A stretch of DNA of 64,000 nucleotides from Amborella trichopoda (GCF_000471905.2 NW_006499848.1:1467713-1531712); one strand, 5' to 3'; numbered from the stretch's first letter, positions 11,415 to 22,710 are shown. A program made the numbers and translations. Notes: a model not told the origin generated them from the sequence alone.

Positions 11415-12870
11415 ACTATTTGGGGTCAATTACCAAAAAGAGTTGCTATTGTGGGCTTTTGCCTCTATGACAACCCTTGTATTTTTACACTAGTGATGGA
11501 GGCTGCAGGCTAAAGCCCTTGGAAAGATTATTTACATCATCTATGAAGGACCTGGATCTTGTGTCTAGCTATGGTAAATCTGTAGTCCTTTGTATTTTGG
11601 ACAAGTCGCTGACGGTGGTCGCTCTTCTCTCGTGGACTCCAAGTGTTCCATATTTTCTTTTTTCGATGAAGTAAGCCCAAATGTTCTACTTTGATTTAGC
11701 ATGTCCACGTAATTTCTTACTTCGTATTTGCAAGTATGTATAGTTGCTGAAATTTCTTTAGAAATAATGTAATGTCTGTTTAGGTATGCTTTGTATGTGC
11801 AAGTGCATATAGTTGCTGAAAGTTCTTTAGAAATATTATAATGTCTGTTTAGGTAGGAGGAAAACTGAAATTATGGATTTTCAGATCCCAAATAGTGGGG
11901 AAAAGACTCTAATGATGATGATGATTTTGAAAAAGGACACAGTTTCTATGCGGCCAGCCTGCATATTGTAGAAATACGGGCTTGGCAATAAATATATTTT
12001 TTAAATATAATTCGATCCTAATTTTTAGAGAATATATAATCTTTAAACTGGAGATCATGAATATGCAATTTTTTTTTGAAAACTAGAAATAATAATTATA
12101 TTAAGAAAATATTTGGACCGTTAGTCACACGTGTTTTTAGATGGACCACCTATTTGCATCCATCTTTAAGATGGATGCTTTATACCTTTGGACTACATAT
12201 TGTAGAAATGTGGTCCAGCCCGCATGAAACAATTTTCCTTTTGAAAATAAACAATTCTTCACTTGGGTTTCCGTTTTCTCTGATGTCATGATGATGATGA
12301 TTTTGAAAATAATTATTGAAAATCAAGGTCGAGATGATTGGTTTGAGGGTTTTTTGAACTGCAATTGTTTGGTAAGATTTGACATACATCTTTACTCTTT
12401 TTTTTAATCAATTTTTTGTTTTAAAAGCCTTGGCCCTATTTTGATTGTTTCCATAAAAATAAAAAATGAAGTATATATACTCGGGTGCTTTGATATGAAG
12501 TGATTATTTCATCTCTTAAATTTAAATAAAAAGGAAAGAAATGCCACCAATCAAATGTCTGCGTTTTTATGCATTAATGAGACACCCATGTGGGAAAGGC
12601 CTTGGGGTCATGGTGGTACACCCCCACACCTTAGTTACCACATTATGGTTTCTATTCCCACCAACACCACCCCATTAACACTTTAAAAAAACTAATTCTT
12701 TAACATGTGGTTTCAAAAGAGGAACATGATTCATGTAGCCAACCACAAATAATTGTAATAAGGTTTGGACGATGATGGTGATTCTATTTTTTTTTAACAT
12801 GTGGTTTCCTGTTATCCATTGTCATGGTGCTTGTAATGTACTTTATGTTAGGTGTATATTGTCTATAGTG

Positions 12871-13345
12871 CATTGTTTGAAAACCGCCTGATCTAACCGG
12901 TAACCACTCGATTAGATCGGAACCTGCCTTTTGCCGATTCCGGTTTCGGGTGGTTTTGGTGAACGGCCGGTATTTTAAAAATAAAAATTCAAAAAAATGT
13001 CTATAAAATCCCAAAAATAAGGAATTTGATTTGTAATACATTTTTTTTTTAATATTTTTTACATTAAAGTAAATATTAAAAATTATTTTGGTCATTCATA
13101 CTTACTTTTAAAATCCATTTTTTCATTAATTTTTAACTTCATTTGAATGTGTTTTGTTTTAATCATTCTTTATATGCTTTTTATATTTTAGTAGATTTTT
13201 TTTTGCATCTTTTTTATTTTTTTCAACAATTTTTTAGCCGTCCGGGACTTGCCCGGTTAGAACAGTTGAATCGATCGGTTAGGCCGGTCAAACTACTTTT
13301 GGCCCCATGTCCGGTTAACCTTCCAATTCGATTTTGCGAACACTG
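12871..13345. mobile_element. hAT-type MITE (475 bp) with perfect 8-bp target duplication
   Basis: CTATAGTG occurs directly outside both ends (12863-12870 and 13346-13353). The left end, CATTGTTTGAAAACCGCC, is inverted relative to the right end, which reads backward as CAGTGTTCGCAAAATCG. CCGGTT/AACCGG motifs are concentrated near both ends around an AT-rich core. This is a different hAT subfamily from the element at 11090. It has no transposase. Confidence 0.93.
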
Positions 13346-13373
13346 CTATAGTGTTAATTATAGAAGGTGTATA

Positions 13374-13675
13374 TTATAAGGGTTTGTCTACAAAGAGATC
13401 ATTTATCTTTGTACATGGAGGTTACAATCATTTCTACTCATTAGATGTCAAATTGGATGGCTTGTGGTTGAGTTACGAAGTTAGAGAATTTTTTTTTTTG
13501 GAGCTTTGTGTGTTTTCAGTGACACGCTTACAACTTTTTTTTGGAACTTTGTGTGTATTCAATAACACTCTTACAACTACCCATTTTGATATTTAAAGGA
13601 CAAGAATGATTATGACCTCCATGTACAAAAGATAAATGAATATTTTGTAGACAATCTCATGTTATACGCAATATA
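13374..13675. mobile_element. MITE family A, copy 3
   Basis: The left arm, GTCTACAAAGAGATCATTTA, continues to GTACATGGAGGTTACAATCA. It is the inverse of the right arm, which contains TGACCTCCATGTACAAAAGA and TGTAGACAATCTCAT. A block with ACTTTGTGTG and ACACGCTTACAAC / ACACTCTTACAAC is repeated twice internally. The element begins only about 20 bp after the hAT MITE duplication at 13353. Confidence 0.7.
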
Positions 13676-13690
13676 TATGGGAAAGATAGG

Positions 13691-14572
13691 TGCAGCAAAT
13701 ATAGTAAGTCCAAATATAGTTTAGGTATCTATAATTTATTTCTATTCTCGTTATCTCTTATTTGTCTATATAAGATAAGTTTGTTTATTCATATAGATTA
13801 ATGGATATTGAGATTCTCTTCAGAAAAACCTGATACACTAACATGGTATTAGAGCTACATATCATCCTTGCCTTATTTTGTTCCTGCGTGATCGAGTCTG
13901 TTAACTCACTTTTGCTCGATCCTACCTATTCTTATCTGTGAGTGGTTCTCTAATTGTTCTTTTAGCCATCTTGACTGTTTTACTGTCTCTTGCGAAAATC
14001 TGAAGTTCTGTCCATTCCTTGTTGATCAGCAATTGCTCAAGTCTGCTCTGGTTTATGAAGCTTGCTTACGTGCCATTGCTCGAGTCTATATGTTCTGGCC
14101 TTCTGCTCCTAAGGCTTGGCCGCAATCTGTGTTTTAGTTTTGATGGACACAAAAAGCATGAAATTTGATGGTTTTTTTAGTGCCTTTGGTGGTTTTCTGG
14201 TTGGTTTGTGAACTTTTAGGCAGTTTTCTGGCAATTTTCATGAGCTTTCTCATGAGCTTTCTGGCCCAGTTAGTACTGGATTCGGCCCGAGTGTTACTTA
14301 TAGTGTCTGAGATCTCAAGAATGAACTATTAGGGCTTTGTTGGCTCTTTCAACGCACCTTATTCTTTCTGCTATCTATACTGGATCTCTTCGTGCTCTTT
14401 CTTCTCTCTCGTATTTGTTACAACTCCCTTCTAATAGATAAAGGCCAATAAGTCAGGGTATTGTTTAAGTATATGTAATTTATTTATATTTTTGTTATCT
14501 CTTTTGTCTATATAAGACAAGCTTGTATAATGGACATTGTGAGTCTCTTTGCCTAAAGATTCTAATACTTTA
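13691..14572 (+). mobile_element. TRIM-like LTR retroelement fossil (copia-type primer site)
   Basis: Two related terminal repeats of about 140-150 bp (about 13700-13841 and 14440-14572) share GTAATTTATT-like, GTTATCTCTT and TTGTCTATATAAGA blocks. Immediately after the first lies TGGTATTAGAGC (13844-13855), which resembles the initiator-methionine tRNA primer site used by Ty1/copia and TRIM elements. The internal part is about 580 bp and carries no recognisable gag or pol. The repeats differ substantially, so the insertion is old. Outer boundaries are approximate. Confidence 0.6.
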
Positions 14573-14828
14573 TGGGTATTAAATGACTAAAAAAGGTAAA
14601 AGAAAATAATTTGAAAATATTTTTTATAGGGGATGAAATAAAGGTATTAAATAAATAAATAAAGTAAAAGAAATATAACTTGAAAATAATTTTTGTAGTT
14701 TCCGAAAGAGAAAGAGAGAGCGCATAAAAGCCAATCAATATACTTTTTACCTGTGTTAAAAATGTAGGTAATGGTTTAAGTACCATCGGAGACCGGAGAC
14801 CAACCACAAGCGGAGCTCAAGTTTTCAC

Positions 14829-14911
14829 CGACTCTTTTCCTAACCACTATCATCACAACTGAATTAGCGTCGACTCTTTTCCTAACCACTATCATCACAA
14901 CCGAATTAGCA
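14829..14911. repeat. 42-bp tandem duplication
   Basis: Two copies (14829 and 14871) of a block with CGACTCTTTTCCTAACCACT and ATCATCACAAC differ by about one base. Confidence 0.9.
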
Positions 14912-14937
14912 TGAGGCATAAAAATTCTAATTCGTAT

Positions 14938-14975
14938 CTCTCATCATCATCCAAGCTTTTGGGGATTGGCTCCAT
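14938..14975 (-). mobile_element. RTE LINE 3' tail, reverse orientation
   Basis: Read on the - strand, this is CCAATCCCCAAAAGCTTGGA followed by GATGATGATGA. That is the same tail as in the RTE fragments at 50745, 57760-58035 and 58147. It is a severely 5'-truncated copy; target duplications were not identified. Confidence 0.55.
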
Positions 14976-15089
14976 TAACTCTAACATCTCTCATCATCAT
15001 CATCAGTATCATCAGAGCTTTTTTTCCAACTAACAACTCTTATCATCTTGTTTTTTTCGAGCTATCTTTTGCCACCTATTTAGGGTCCG

Positions 15090-15268
15090 TCATTCTGCTT
15101 TATCAAAGGTCATACCTTAACATCCAAATATTTGGAGTCCTACCCTACACAAATCTTTATTCACTATTCTGTTCTATCAAGGATCATACTCTAGCAAATA
15201 TTTGGGTCATACTCTACACAAATCTTGATCCACTATTCTGTTCTATTAAGGATCATACTCTAGCATAA
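15090..15268. repeat. About 69-bp tandem repeat, 2.5 copies
   Basis: Blocks with ATTCTGTTCTATCAAGGATC, ATACTCTA and CTACACAAATCTT recur at about 15092, 15166 and 15235. The 100-codon open frame across them is produced by the repetition and has no known homolog. Confidence 0.75.
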
Positions 15269-15654
15269 GCAGTAGACAGTTTTGGCAAAATTTTACTTTA
15301 ATTTTGTACCTAACTCACCTCCTTCACCCAATTCACATCTCTCTAACCAAAAAAACCCAAAATCTAAATCCGAAAAAAAAATCCAAAATCTCTCTAACCA
15401 AAGGAACCCAAAATCTAAATCCAAACAAAAAATCCAGAATCTAAATCGGAGAGTAACAAGCCAAAAAGCCAAAAACCCCAATTAGCATCACCCAAAACTA
15501 CAAAAACCAGACCACACTTAGCATCACTAGAACAACAAAATCCAAAACGCCAACTGATACATAAACATCAAATGGATTTACAATTTATCAACAGCTATAT
15601 GAATTTACAATTTATTTACAACTAAATGAAACATAAACACATCAATATCAATCA

Positions 15655-16010
15655 CATCGATAAATACAAGATACTAAGAACCGATGGAAACTCGACCGAG
15701 TCCGATTCTCCACGCAAGATATAGTATTCAATAATTCGGTTACTCTACCGAATCCATACGAGATATAGTGTTCAAAAAATCGGTTACTTGGCTGAGTTAA
15801 AATACTCGACCGAGTCCGATCGACCATACAAGATATAGTGTTCAAAAAATTGGTTACTCGGCTGAGTTAAAATCGGTTACTTTGAGTCCGATCGACCATA
15901 CAAGATATAGTGTTAAAAAATCGGTTAATCGACAGAGTCCATACAAGATATATGGTTAAAAAAATTGGTTACTCGACCGAATCTAAATAACTCAGTCGAG
16001 TTCACGTCAT
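15655..16010. repeat. Degenerate tandem repeat with ACTCGG/CCGAGT motifs
   Basis: The core CAAGATATAGTGTTCAAAAA followed by TCGGTTACTC recurs at about 15716, 15761, 15829, 15901 and 15943. Unit lengths vary from 42 to 72 bp. Many copies are flanked by ACTCGACCGAGT, which is partly self-complementary. It matches no CRISPR or known satellite architecture; units are unequal and the sequence is eukaryotic. Confidence 0.7.
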
Positions 16011-16059
16011 GTCATGGTTAAAAAAAAACAAAAAACAAAAGTAAGATTTATATAAAATA

Positions 16060-17660
16060 AGATACTTCTTGTAACTACCCAATGAACTTACTGGTTAAGT
16101 TCGGAAAGCAATCATCCTACTGATTCCTGCGTAACTCAATGGAAACCAATCAGCGTACTGGTTAAGTGGTATAGGAACTCAAGAGAGTTTCCTGCCATGG
16201 TAACTCAACAAAATTTTATAACAGAGTTTTCTGCCATAGTAACTCAACTGAAAATGCCTCATTCCATATTAACTCAACAGAGGTTCCTGCCCTACAGCGA
16301 TTTAAGTGGAACGGTATTTTCATATAACTCAAATAAGCGATTACTTAATCGGCATTTTCATGCGATTAAGTGCAACATCATTTTCATATAACTCAAATAA
16401 GCGATTATTTAATCGGCATTTATTTTCATATGACTCAAATAAGCTATTGCGATTGGGCTCATAATGCTCCTAATTTTATCTCATGCCATGATCAACCCCA
16501 AAGTACGTCGACCACATCGTTAACGTTTTTAGTGTTTGGTTGTTTACATACTGTACTTGTCCACTATATTTGTTTACATACTTCTAAGAGTATGTAGTAC
16601 TTTTTACATAAACCCCATAAATCCTTAGCTGATCAACCCCAAAAATCCAAGAAGCCATATCAATTATCCCTTCGCTTTTATAAGGAAGCCATATCAATTA
16701 TCAGAACAATACTTAGCTGACTAACCCCAAAAATTCAAGAATCCATATCCCAAAAATCCAAGAATCCATATCAATTATCCCTTCGCTTTTACAAGGAAGC
16801 CATATCAATTATCAGAACAATACTTAGCCGACTGACCCCAAAAATCCAAGAATCCATATCAATTATCCCTTAGCTTTTATAAGGAAGCCATATCATTTAT
16901 CAGACCACCCAAAAGTCCCAGAATCCCTTCGCTTTTATAAGGAAGCCATTTCAATTATCTGACCACCCAAAAATCCAAGAATCCATATCAATTATCCCTT
17001 CGCTTTTAAAGAAGCCATATCAATTATCAGACCAATACGTAATTCATAGAGCTCATCCTCTTACATACTTCTTTCACACTTTGTTGCTTTAACAAGGAAG
17101 CCATATCAAGAAGACTACTCGGTCCTTTTACATTATCAGAACAATCCATAATTCATAGAGCTCATCTTCTTACATACTCAGACCAATGCTCTAATTTATA
17201 GAGCTCATTCGTGCCTAATTTATAGACCTTATTCGATGACCAACCCAAAAATCCTTACATGCCTAACCCAAAAAACTCTGGTTATTTCTTCGTTTTGTGA
17301 GTAATTGATAGAGCTCATCTATGCTTAATTTATTATTTCTTTTTTTTTTGAGTAATTGATAGAGCTCATCCATGCTTAATTTATAGACCTTACCCAATGA
17401 CCAACCCAGAAATCGTTATATGCCTAATCGAAAAAACTTGGCGAACCCAAAGTAAGAGTACCGTTTGAAAAGGAAGCCAAACCAAGAGTAGCCCGAGGGT
17501 TGAGAAGAACCAAAGAGAGTAACCGACATAGTTTATTGGTTAAGGAAATCAAAGCAAGAGTACTCTTTTTTTTGAGAAAGAAAGGGAAAGCAAGAGTTTT
17601 TTTTGAAGGAAGCTAAAGCAAGAGTACCCAATTGAGAAGGAAGATAAAGAGAATAACCAA
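16060..17660. repeat. Mosaic of diverged short tandem repeats
   Basis: Several repeat series follow each other. At 16195-16460 are GTAACTCAACAGAG-like and CATATAACTCAAATAAGCGA units. At about 16640-17040, CCATATCAATTATCCCTTCG recurs near 16655, 16767, 16853 and 16986. At 17040-17420 are TTCATAGAGCTCATC-like units. Series from 17450 onward carry AAGCAAGAGTA. No open frame is meaningful. It could be a decayed non-coding portion of a large retroelement or a stand-alone minisatellite cluster. Confidence 0.6.
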
Positions 17661-17794
17661 CATAGTTAATTGGTTGTTTACATCTAGCTCATTCCATGAC
17701 CAACCCCAAAATACTCAAACAATCTTGGTAATTCATTTCATTACCAATCCCAAAAACCTGAATAAGAAAGGTTGAGAATCATTTCATTACTCAT

Positions 17795-17972
17795 CCCAAT
17801 TATTATTTCTCAAACTAAAAAACCGAAGTCCCTCCCCTACCAAATCAAAATACCCCAATTATTATTTTTCAAATTAAAAAACCCAAAATCCCTCGCCTGC
17901 AAAATCAAAATGCCCCAATTCTTATTTTTCAAACTAAAAAACCCAAAAGTCCCTCACCTGCCAAATCAAAAT
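17795..17972. repeat. 59-60 bp tandem repeat, 3 copies
   Basis: Units starting near 17796, 17855 and 17915 share CCAATTATTATTTTTCAAA, AAAAAACCCAAA, CCCTC and CCAAATCAAAATG. The 91-codon open frame here simply reads the repeat. Confidence 0.85.
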
Positions 17973-18711
17973 ATGGGACATGCTAATGAGCAGCAAAACC
18001 TTAGACACACAAAAAGAGTTCATGTTATTTCACTAAATGATTCTTGATATTTTCTTAACCAAACAAATATTGTGTTGCCCCTTTCAACAAATATAATGAT
18101 GTCATGATGGGTGGTAGTTATCCCAAACATCATTGAGAGTAACACTATTGCTCAAAGTTCGATAATTAAAATCAAACTACCTCAAAAAACCAATAAAATA
18201 ATTAACTGAACTAATTTTCCAATAAAGTGGTTAAACACCAATGTTTTATTAAAAGTGCTTGAACGCCGTACTTTAGTAATTTGAGCTACTTAAGTTAATT
18301 GAGTTAAATAATCTAAATACCTTTATTTTGAGTTTTAAACCTAGACCATGTATTTTTCATTTAAACTATCATTCAAAATTTGGAGCATGGAAAAAATCAG
18401 CCATATTTATATCATTTGTCTTAGATGGCTTAAGTAGGGTGAAATTATCAATTGTTTCGAGTTTTCAAAACCTAGAACAAGATTTTAGTCATTTGGATCT
18501 GAAATCCGGGGTGAGAATATTTTTCCACAAAAAATTATTTTCTCAAATTTGAGTTCAAAATAGAGATATTGTTTTCTCCCCACGAGCAAAAAAAAATAAT
18601 TTTCCTCTAAGATTTCCTTAGGGCGCCAAATACCAAAACAAAATTAGTATATTGTTTGCAACTTTCAAACTGCATATTGAAATTGAGTGATTTTTAGACC
18701 ATTTATAATTG

Positions 18712-18862
18712 GAAAAGTACATAATGAGATCATATAGTATACGGTGGTCGTAATTAATCTTGACCATTGGATGTAACATTAAGTGGTTGTACTTATTTCA
18801 TCTTCCAAATTCTAAATTCACAAGAAATTTTTTTGAACTTTATGATACACCTCCGCAAAAGA
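18712..18862. mobile_element. MITE family A, left half only
   Basis: Contains ACATAATGAGATCAT, GGTGGTCGTAATTAAT and TTGACCATTGGATGTAACAT, matching the left half of the element at 32. The right arm is absent, so the copy is truncated. Confidence 0.55.
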
Positions 18863-19048
18863 TACGGTCACTCTCTCTAACTTTTCAATGACCTTAGATT
18901 CCCTTCCACCCGATACTTCGTAAATTCCTCTCCATCCTCACACTCGAGTTTCTCTCTCAACAATATTAGCCCTAATTCAAGTCCTTGACCATCTCAAAAT
19001 GCCCATGGCTTTCGTAACCCCAATATAAGTGATTCTACTTTTCAGCCA

Positions 19049-19112
19049 TTGCATTTGCTGCATGCTGATCACACAATAAATTGCATTTGCTGCATGCTGA
19101 TCACACAATAAA
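19049..19112. repeat. Perfect 32-bp tandem duplication
   Basis: Two identical 32-bp copies (19049-19080 and 19081-19112) contain TTGCATTTGCTGCATGCTGA and end TCACACAATAAA. Perfect identity means a recent event or an assembly artefact. Confidence 0.9.
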
Positions 19113-19305
19113 CCCAGAGAGAGAAAGTTAAGAGGTGGTTTTTAAAAAAGGAAAGCGTGAATCTTTTGTGGAGAGAAAAATCACAACACCAAAAGAGGGA
19201 CATGGGAAGAAGAGGGAGATAGAAGTATGTAGAGAGAGACAAACAAGAAAACCCATGAATTAAGGGCAAATTTATTTGAATCTTTTGGTTTTTGCATGAT
19301 TTTTA

Positions 19306-19845
19306 TAAATTTTAGAGAAAATTTTATCTGTTATATTTTACGTTATTATGGATGTACCAAAAAGTCTATTATTATATGTTTGTCCGTTCTTTACCTTTTA
19401 AAACGTAATTTTTTTAAAAAGACAACTTTACTTTTTTTCGGGTGTTCAACATCCGAATTGAACGGTTTTTTTGATGTTCAACATTCGAAAATAGCTCGAA
19501 AGTTTAACATTCACATTCTGCAGACACATTTTCGGATGTTTATGTTCAACATCCGAAAATATGCCTGCGAAATTCCATAAGGTTTCTTTCGCATGTACAT
19601 TTTCGGATGTTATGACTTCGAACGCTAAACTTTCGGCTATTTTTAGGATGTTTGAACATCTGAAAAACCCTTCAATTCAAATGTTGAACACCCGAAAAAG
19701 GGTAAAGTCATATTTTAAAAAAAATTGCGTTATGAAAGATAAAAAACTGACAGACATATAATAACGGAAACTATTCGGGACATCCGTAATAATGCAAAAT
19801 ATAACAAATATATGCATAATTTTTCCAAAATTTTATATAGGATAA
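19306..19845. mobile_element. Long-armed foldback element (about 540 bp)
   Basis: Two arms of roughly 240 bp are inverted copies. TTTCGGGTGTTCAACATCCG near 19437 pairs with CACCCGAAAAAGGG near 19689. GTTATATTTTACGTTATTA near 19330 pairs with TAATGCAAAATATAACAAA near 19788. The centre repeats CATTTTCGGATGTT in several copies. It has no coding capacity. Mutator-like foldbacks have comparable architecture; no target duplication was found. Confidence 0.75.
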
Positions 19846-20319
19846 GTTCAAGAATTCGGAGATCCCTTCATCTATTTCCCTCTGAATTTGCTCAGTTCTT
19901 TTGATTCCAAATTTCTTGCTCATGTTGTTCTATCGTCAACCTTCTTAAAAGGACCCCAAAATTTTCGAAGTAGATAGAGAAAATGGGTTCGGTTCTGAGT
20001 ATGTAGTTAGGGGAAGAGAGTGAAAATGGGGTTAAGAGAATCGGGTTTATGTAGTTACAGGAAGAGAGAGAAAATGCGTTAAGAGAATCGGGTTTATTAA
20101 AGAATGTCTTCCTCTGATAAAATCAAACTATCATGTACTCTTCTAGATGGTGGCAAGGTCCGTGAGGTGATTTTCCGGCAACGAGATAAAAGAGAGAAGT
20201 TCTGAAGGAAAATGTGAAAATGAATGGGAAGGGTAATGGGCGCCTCTCATTTCCACACCATTCCAAATTAATTGAGGGCGTATGAGGTTGTAACCCAACT
20301 TATTTCACTAGGCTGCAGC

Positions 20320-20440
20320 CTTACAGAAACATTTTTCATCCATTAAATTTCACATGGATGTAAATAATTGTAACCTCTTTGTACCAAAGGTAAATAATTT
20401 TATTGTAGTGTATGCAATCTCTTGTAATTTTACTACTAAA
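20320..20440. mobile_element. MITE family A, right half only
   Basis: TTTCACATGGATGTAAATAA, TTGTAACCTCTTTGTACCAA and AGGTAAATAATTTTATTGTA match the right arm of copy 1. The block just before it (about 20280-20335) has the GGTTGTAACCC and GCAGCCTTA end motifs of family B, so the two families are juxtaposed again. Confidence 0.5.
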
Positions 20441-21142
20441 ACTAATGTAAAAGTGTAGCTTTCTGAGTCTATCACTTCAACAGAGAGAGGAAAATAATTT
20501 TACTACTGAAACTAAAGTAGAAGTGTAGCTTTTTGGGTCTATCAATTCAACATAGAGGAAAATAGAGATGCACGTTACTTGCCTCTAATCCCTGTCTCTA
20601 ATATCAGTATAGGTGTTGATCCAATCACTTTAGTAGGATATAATGATGGTTATAAGAGATTATGCTACAATCCTAACTACATAGGATGCAGTTACAATTC
20701 AAGCATAATGCAAGTAGCCGAGCACCTAGGTAGAAATCGTACATATCAAGAAAAAAAATAAAAAAAGCATACAAATTATAGAAATTTGTGGAGTAATTAT
20801 ATAAGAATTATATATATAATGTGGAATTTTTTACAATGATCGGTAAGTTTTTCTTGTTATGTGCCCTGTTCTTGTAATTTTCTCTTCTTTTTATTTTTTC
20901 TTAAATGTCAAATTTTCTAAATCTGTCTTTTATATATTTTACAGCTGATTTGGACATTTCATGTTTTTTGGTTTTGTTTCACTTTTTATTTTACTTTGAA
21001 TAAATTTTTTGTAGTTTTAAAAATATTTGGGGGTTTTCTAGCCTGTACATTACTCGGACTCAACTTACTTAGCTCAGGCCTTGCTAGGGTTGAGTCCAAG
21101 ACTCGAGCCTAGTTTAAAAAAAAAAAAAAAAAGCATGACTAA

Positions 21143-21880
21143 CTATGCAACTTACCCCCAACATGACTTTGTCTTTCACTTTTCCCCCCAAAGGACACTT
21201 TCTATGCAAATTCCCCCAATCAAAAAAAAGAAGCATAAACTACCCTCCCTTACTTTTACCTTACCCATGCTCTCCTCTATCCCACTAAAATAGGGCTATG
21301 GTACTGTGTAAGTGCTGGTGGCAGTGGATCAAGCGCTCCGGCATTGTGTAAGTGTAGCTAGCAGTGGATCAAGCGGTCTGCCACTATGTAAGTGTGGTCC
21401 GGCAATGGAACACTCTAGAGTCACAAGGCTCTAGCACTGTGCAAGTGCGGTCCGGCAGTGGAACGCTTTGGAATCACAGTGCTCCGGCACTGTGTAAGTG
21501 AGGTCCGACAGTGGAACACTCTAGAGTCACAGGGCTCCGGCACTGTGTAAGTGTGGTTCAGCATTACATGTTTTGAAGTCATAGCACTTCAGCAGTTGCA
21601 AATGACGGTTCGACAATAAGACTTCTGAGTCACTGGGCTTCGGTACTTGCAAAGGACGGTCCAACAGTACTCAGTTTCGGTCTGACAATGCAGTGGTGTG
21701 CTCCGAAAATGTGCTACTAGGGTCCGAAAGTCAACGTCAAATCTAGCCAAATTGATTTTTATGCAAGAGAAGGGCATTTCCGTCTGAAAAAATGAACTTT
21801 TTCCCTTGGGGGGTATTTGTATAAAAAGTTTGTTTTGGAAAAAAAGTGAGAAAAATAGTTGAATTGGGGGTAAGTTGTAT
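21143..21880. mobile_element. Inverted-repeat element carrying an internal minisatellite
   Basis: Arms of about 100 bp are inverted: TATGCAACTTACCCCCAA at the left pairs with TTGGGGGTAAGTTGTATA at the right, and CCCCCCAAAGGACACTTTCT pairs with a block near 21800-21830. Between them, 21300-21720 is a minisatellite built on CACTGTGTAAGTG with GTCCGGCAGTGGAAC. Its spacing shifts from 40 bp (21302, 21342, 21382) to about 53 bp (21435, 21488, 21541). No transposase is present. A 136-codon - strand frame at 21589-21999 crosses the repeat and is not a gene. Confidence 0.7.
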
Positions 21881-22119
21881 AAAAAATGTAATCCTCGGAT
21901 TGTTTTTTTGGTAATTTTCCCCAAAAGCAATGTGCAGTAGAAATTGTAGACCAAAAATATGTTACAGAATGTTGGAGACGTGGTTCCTTTTTCCTTCATT
22001 ATTTTACGAAGATTAACAGTGTTTTTTATTTATTATTTCTTAAAGCAATGCCCTTCTCATACTTTGAGTTCTCCCCGTCCCAATCATTTGGGACATGTAT
22101 CATATTGTTTATGTTACCA

Positions 22120-22452
22120 NNNNNNNNNNNNNNNNNNNNNNNNNNNNNNNNNNNNNNNNNNNNNNNNNNNNNNNNNNNNNNNNNNNNNNNNNNNNNNNNN
22201 NNNNNNNNNNNNNNNNNNNNNNNNNNNNNNNNNNNNNNNNNNNNNNNNNNNNNNNNNNNNNNNNNNNNNNNNNNNNNNNNNNNNNNNNNNNNNNNNNNNN
22301 NNNNNNNNNNNNNNNNNNNNNNNNNNNNNNNNNNNNNNNNNNNNNNNNNNNNNNNNNNNNNNNNNNNNNNNNNNNNNNNNNNNNNNNNNNNNNNNNNNNN
22401 NNNNNNNNNNNNNNNNNNNNNNNNNNNNNNNNNNNNNNNNNNNNNNNNNNNN
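22120..22452. other. Assembly gap (333 N)
   Basis: A run of unknown bases. Open frames reported across it are meaningless. The flanks are MITE-rich, so a repeat probably caused the break. Confidence 1.
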
Positions 22453-22705
22453 ATGAGATTTTTATACTATGAAACTATTTACCTTTGATACAATGAGATC
22501 GGAAATGCACTTAGTCATCATATTTCAAATTGCATAGCTTGGGGTCTGTCATAAAGTTTAATTTGATTTATTTTTTATTTTATTATTATTATTTAACTTT
22601 AAACCTCGTCAATGATAACTCAAGTTGAAATATAACAAATAAGAGTGATTGTGATCTCTTTATATAAAAAATATTGATATCTTTATATAGTTTTCTAATA
22701 ATTAT
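22453..22705. mobile_element. MITE family A-like copy, cut by the gap
   Basis: ACTATTTACCTTTGATACAA starts the visible part and GAGTGATTGTGATCTCTTTA lies in the right arm. The true left end is hidden in the gap. Its right end is interrupted by the family B copy starting at 22711. Confidence 0.5.
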
Positions 22706-22710
22706 ATAAA

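Noticed and set aside
11035-11513. Four overlapping + strand frames of 60-98 codons
   Set aside because: They lie inside a hAT MITE and reflect GGACCC-type subterminal repeats in three frames.
15655-17972. CRISPR-like repeated units
   Set aside because: Units are unequal and degenerate, spacers are not unique, no cas genes exist and the sequence is clearly eukaryotic.
21959-22488. Frames of 125-165 codons
   Set aside because: They are mostly runs of unknown residues across the assembly gap.
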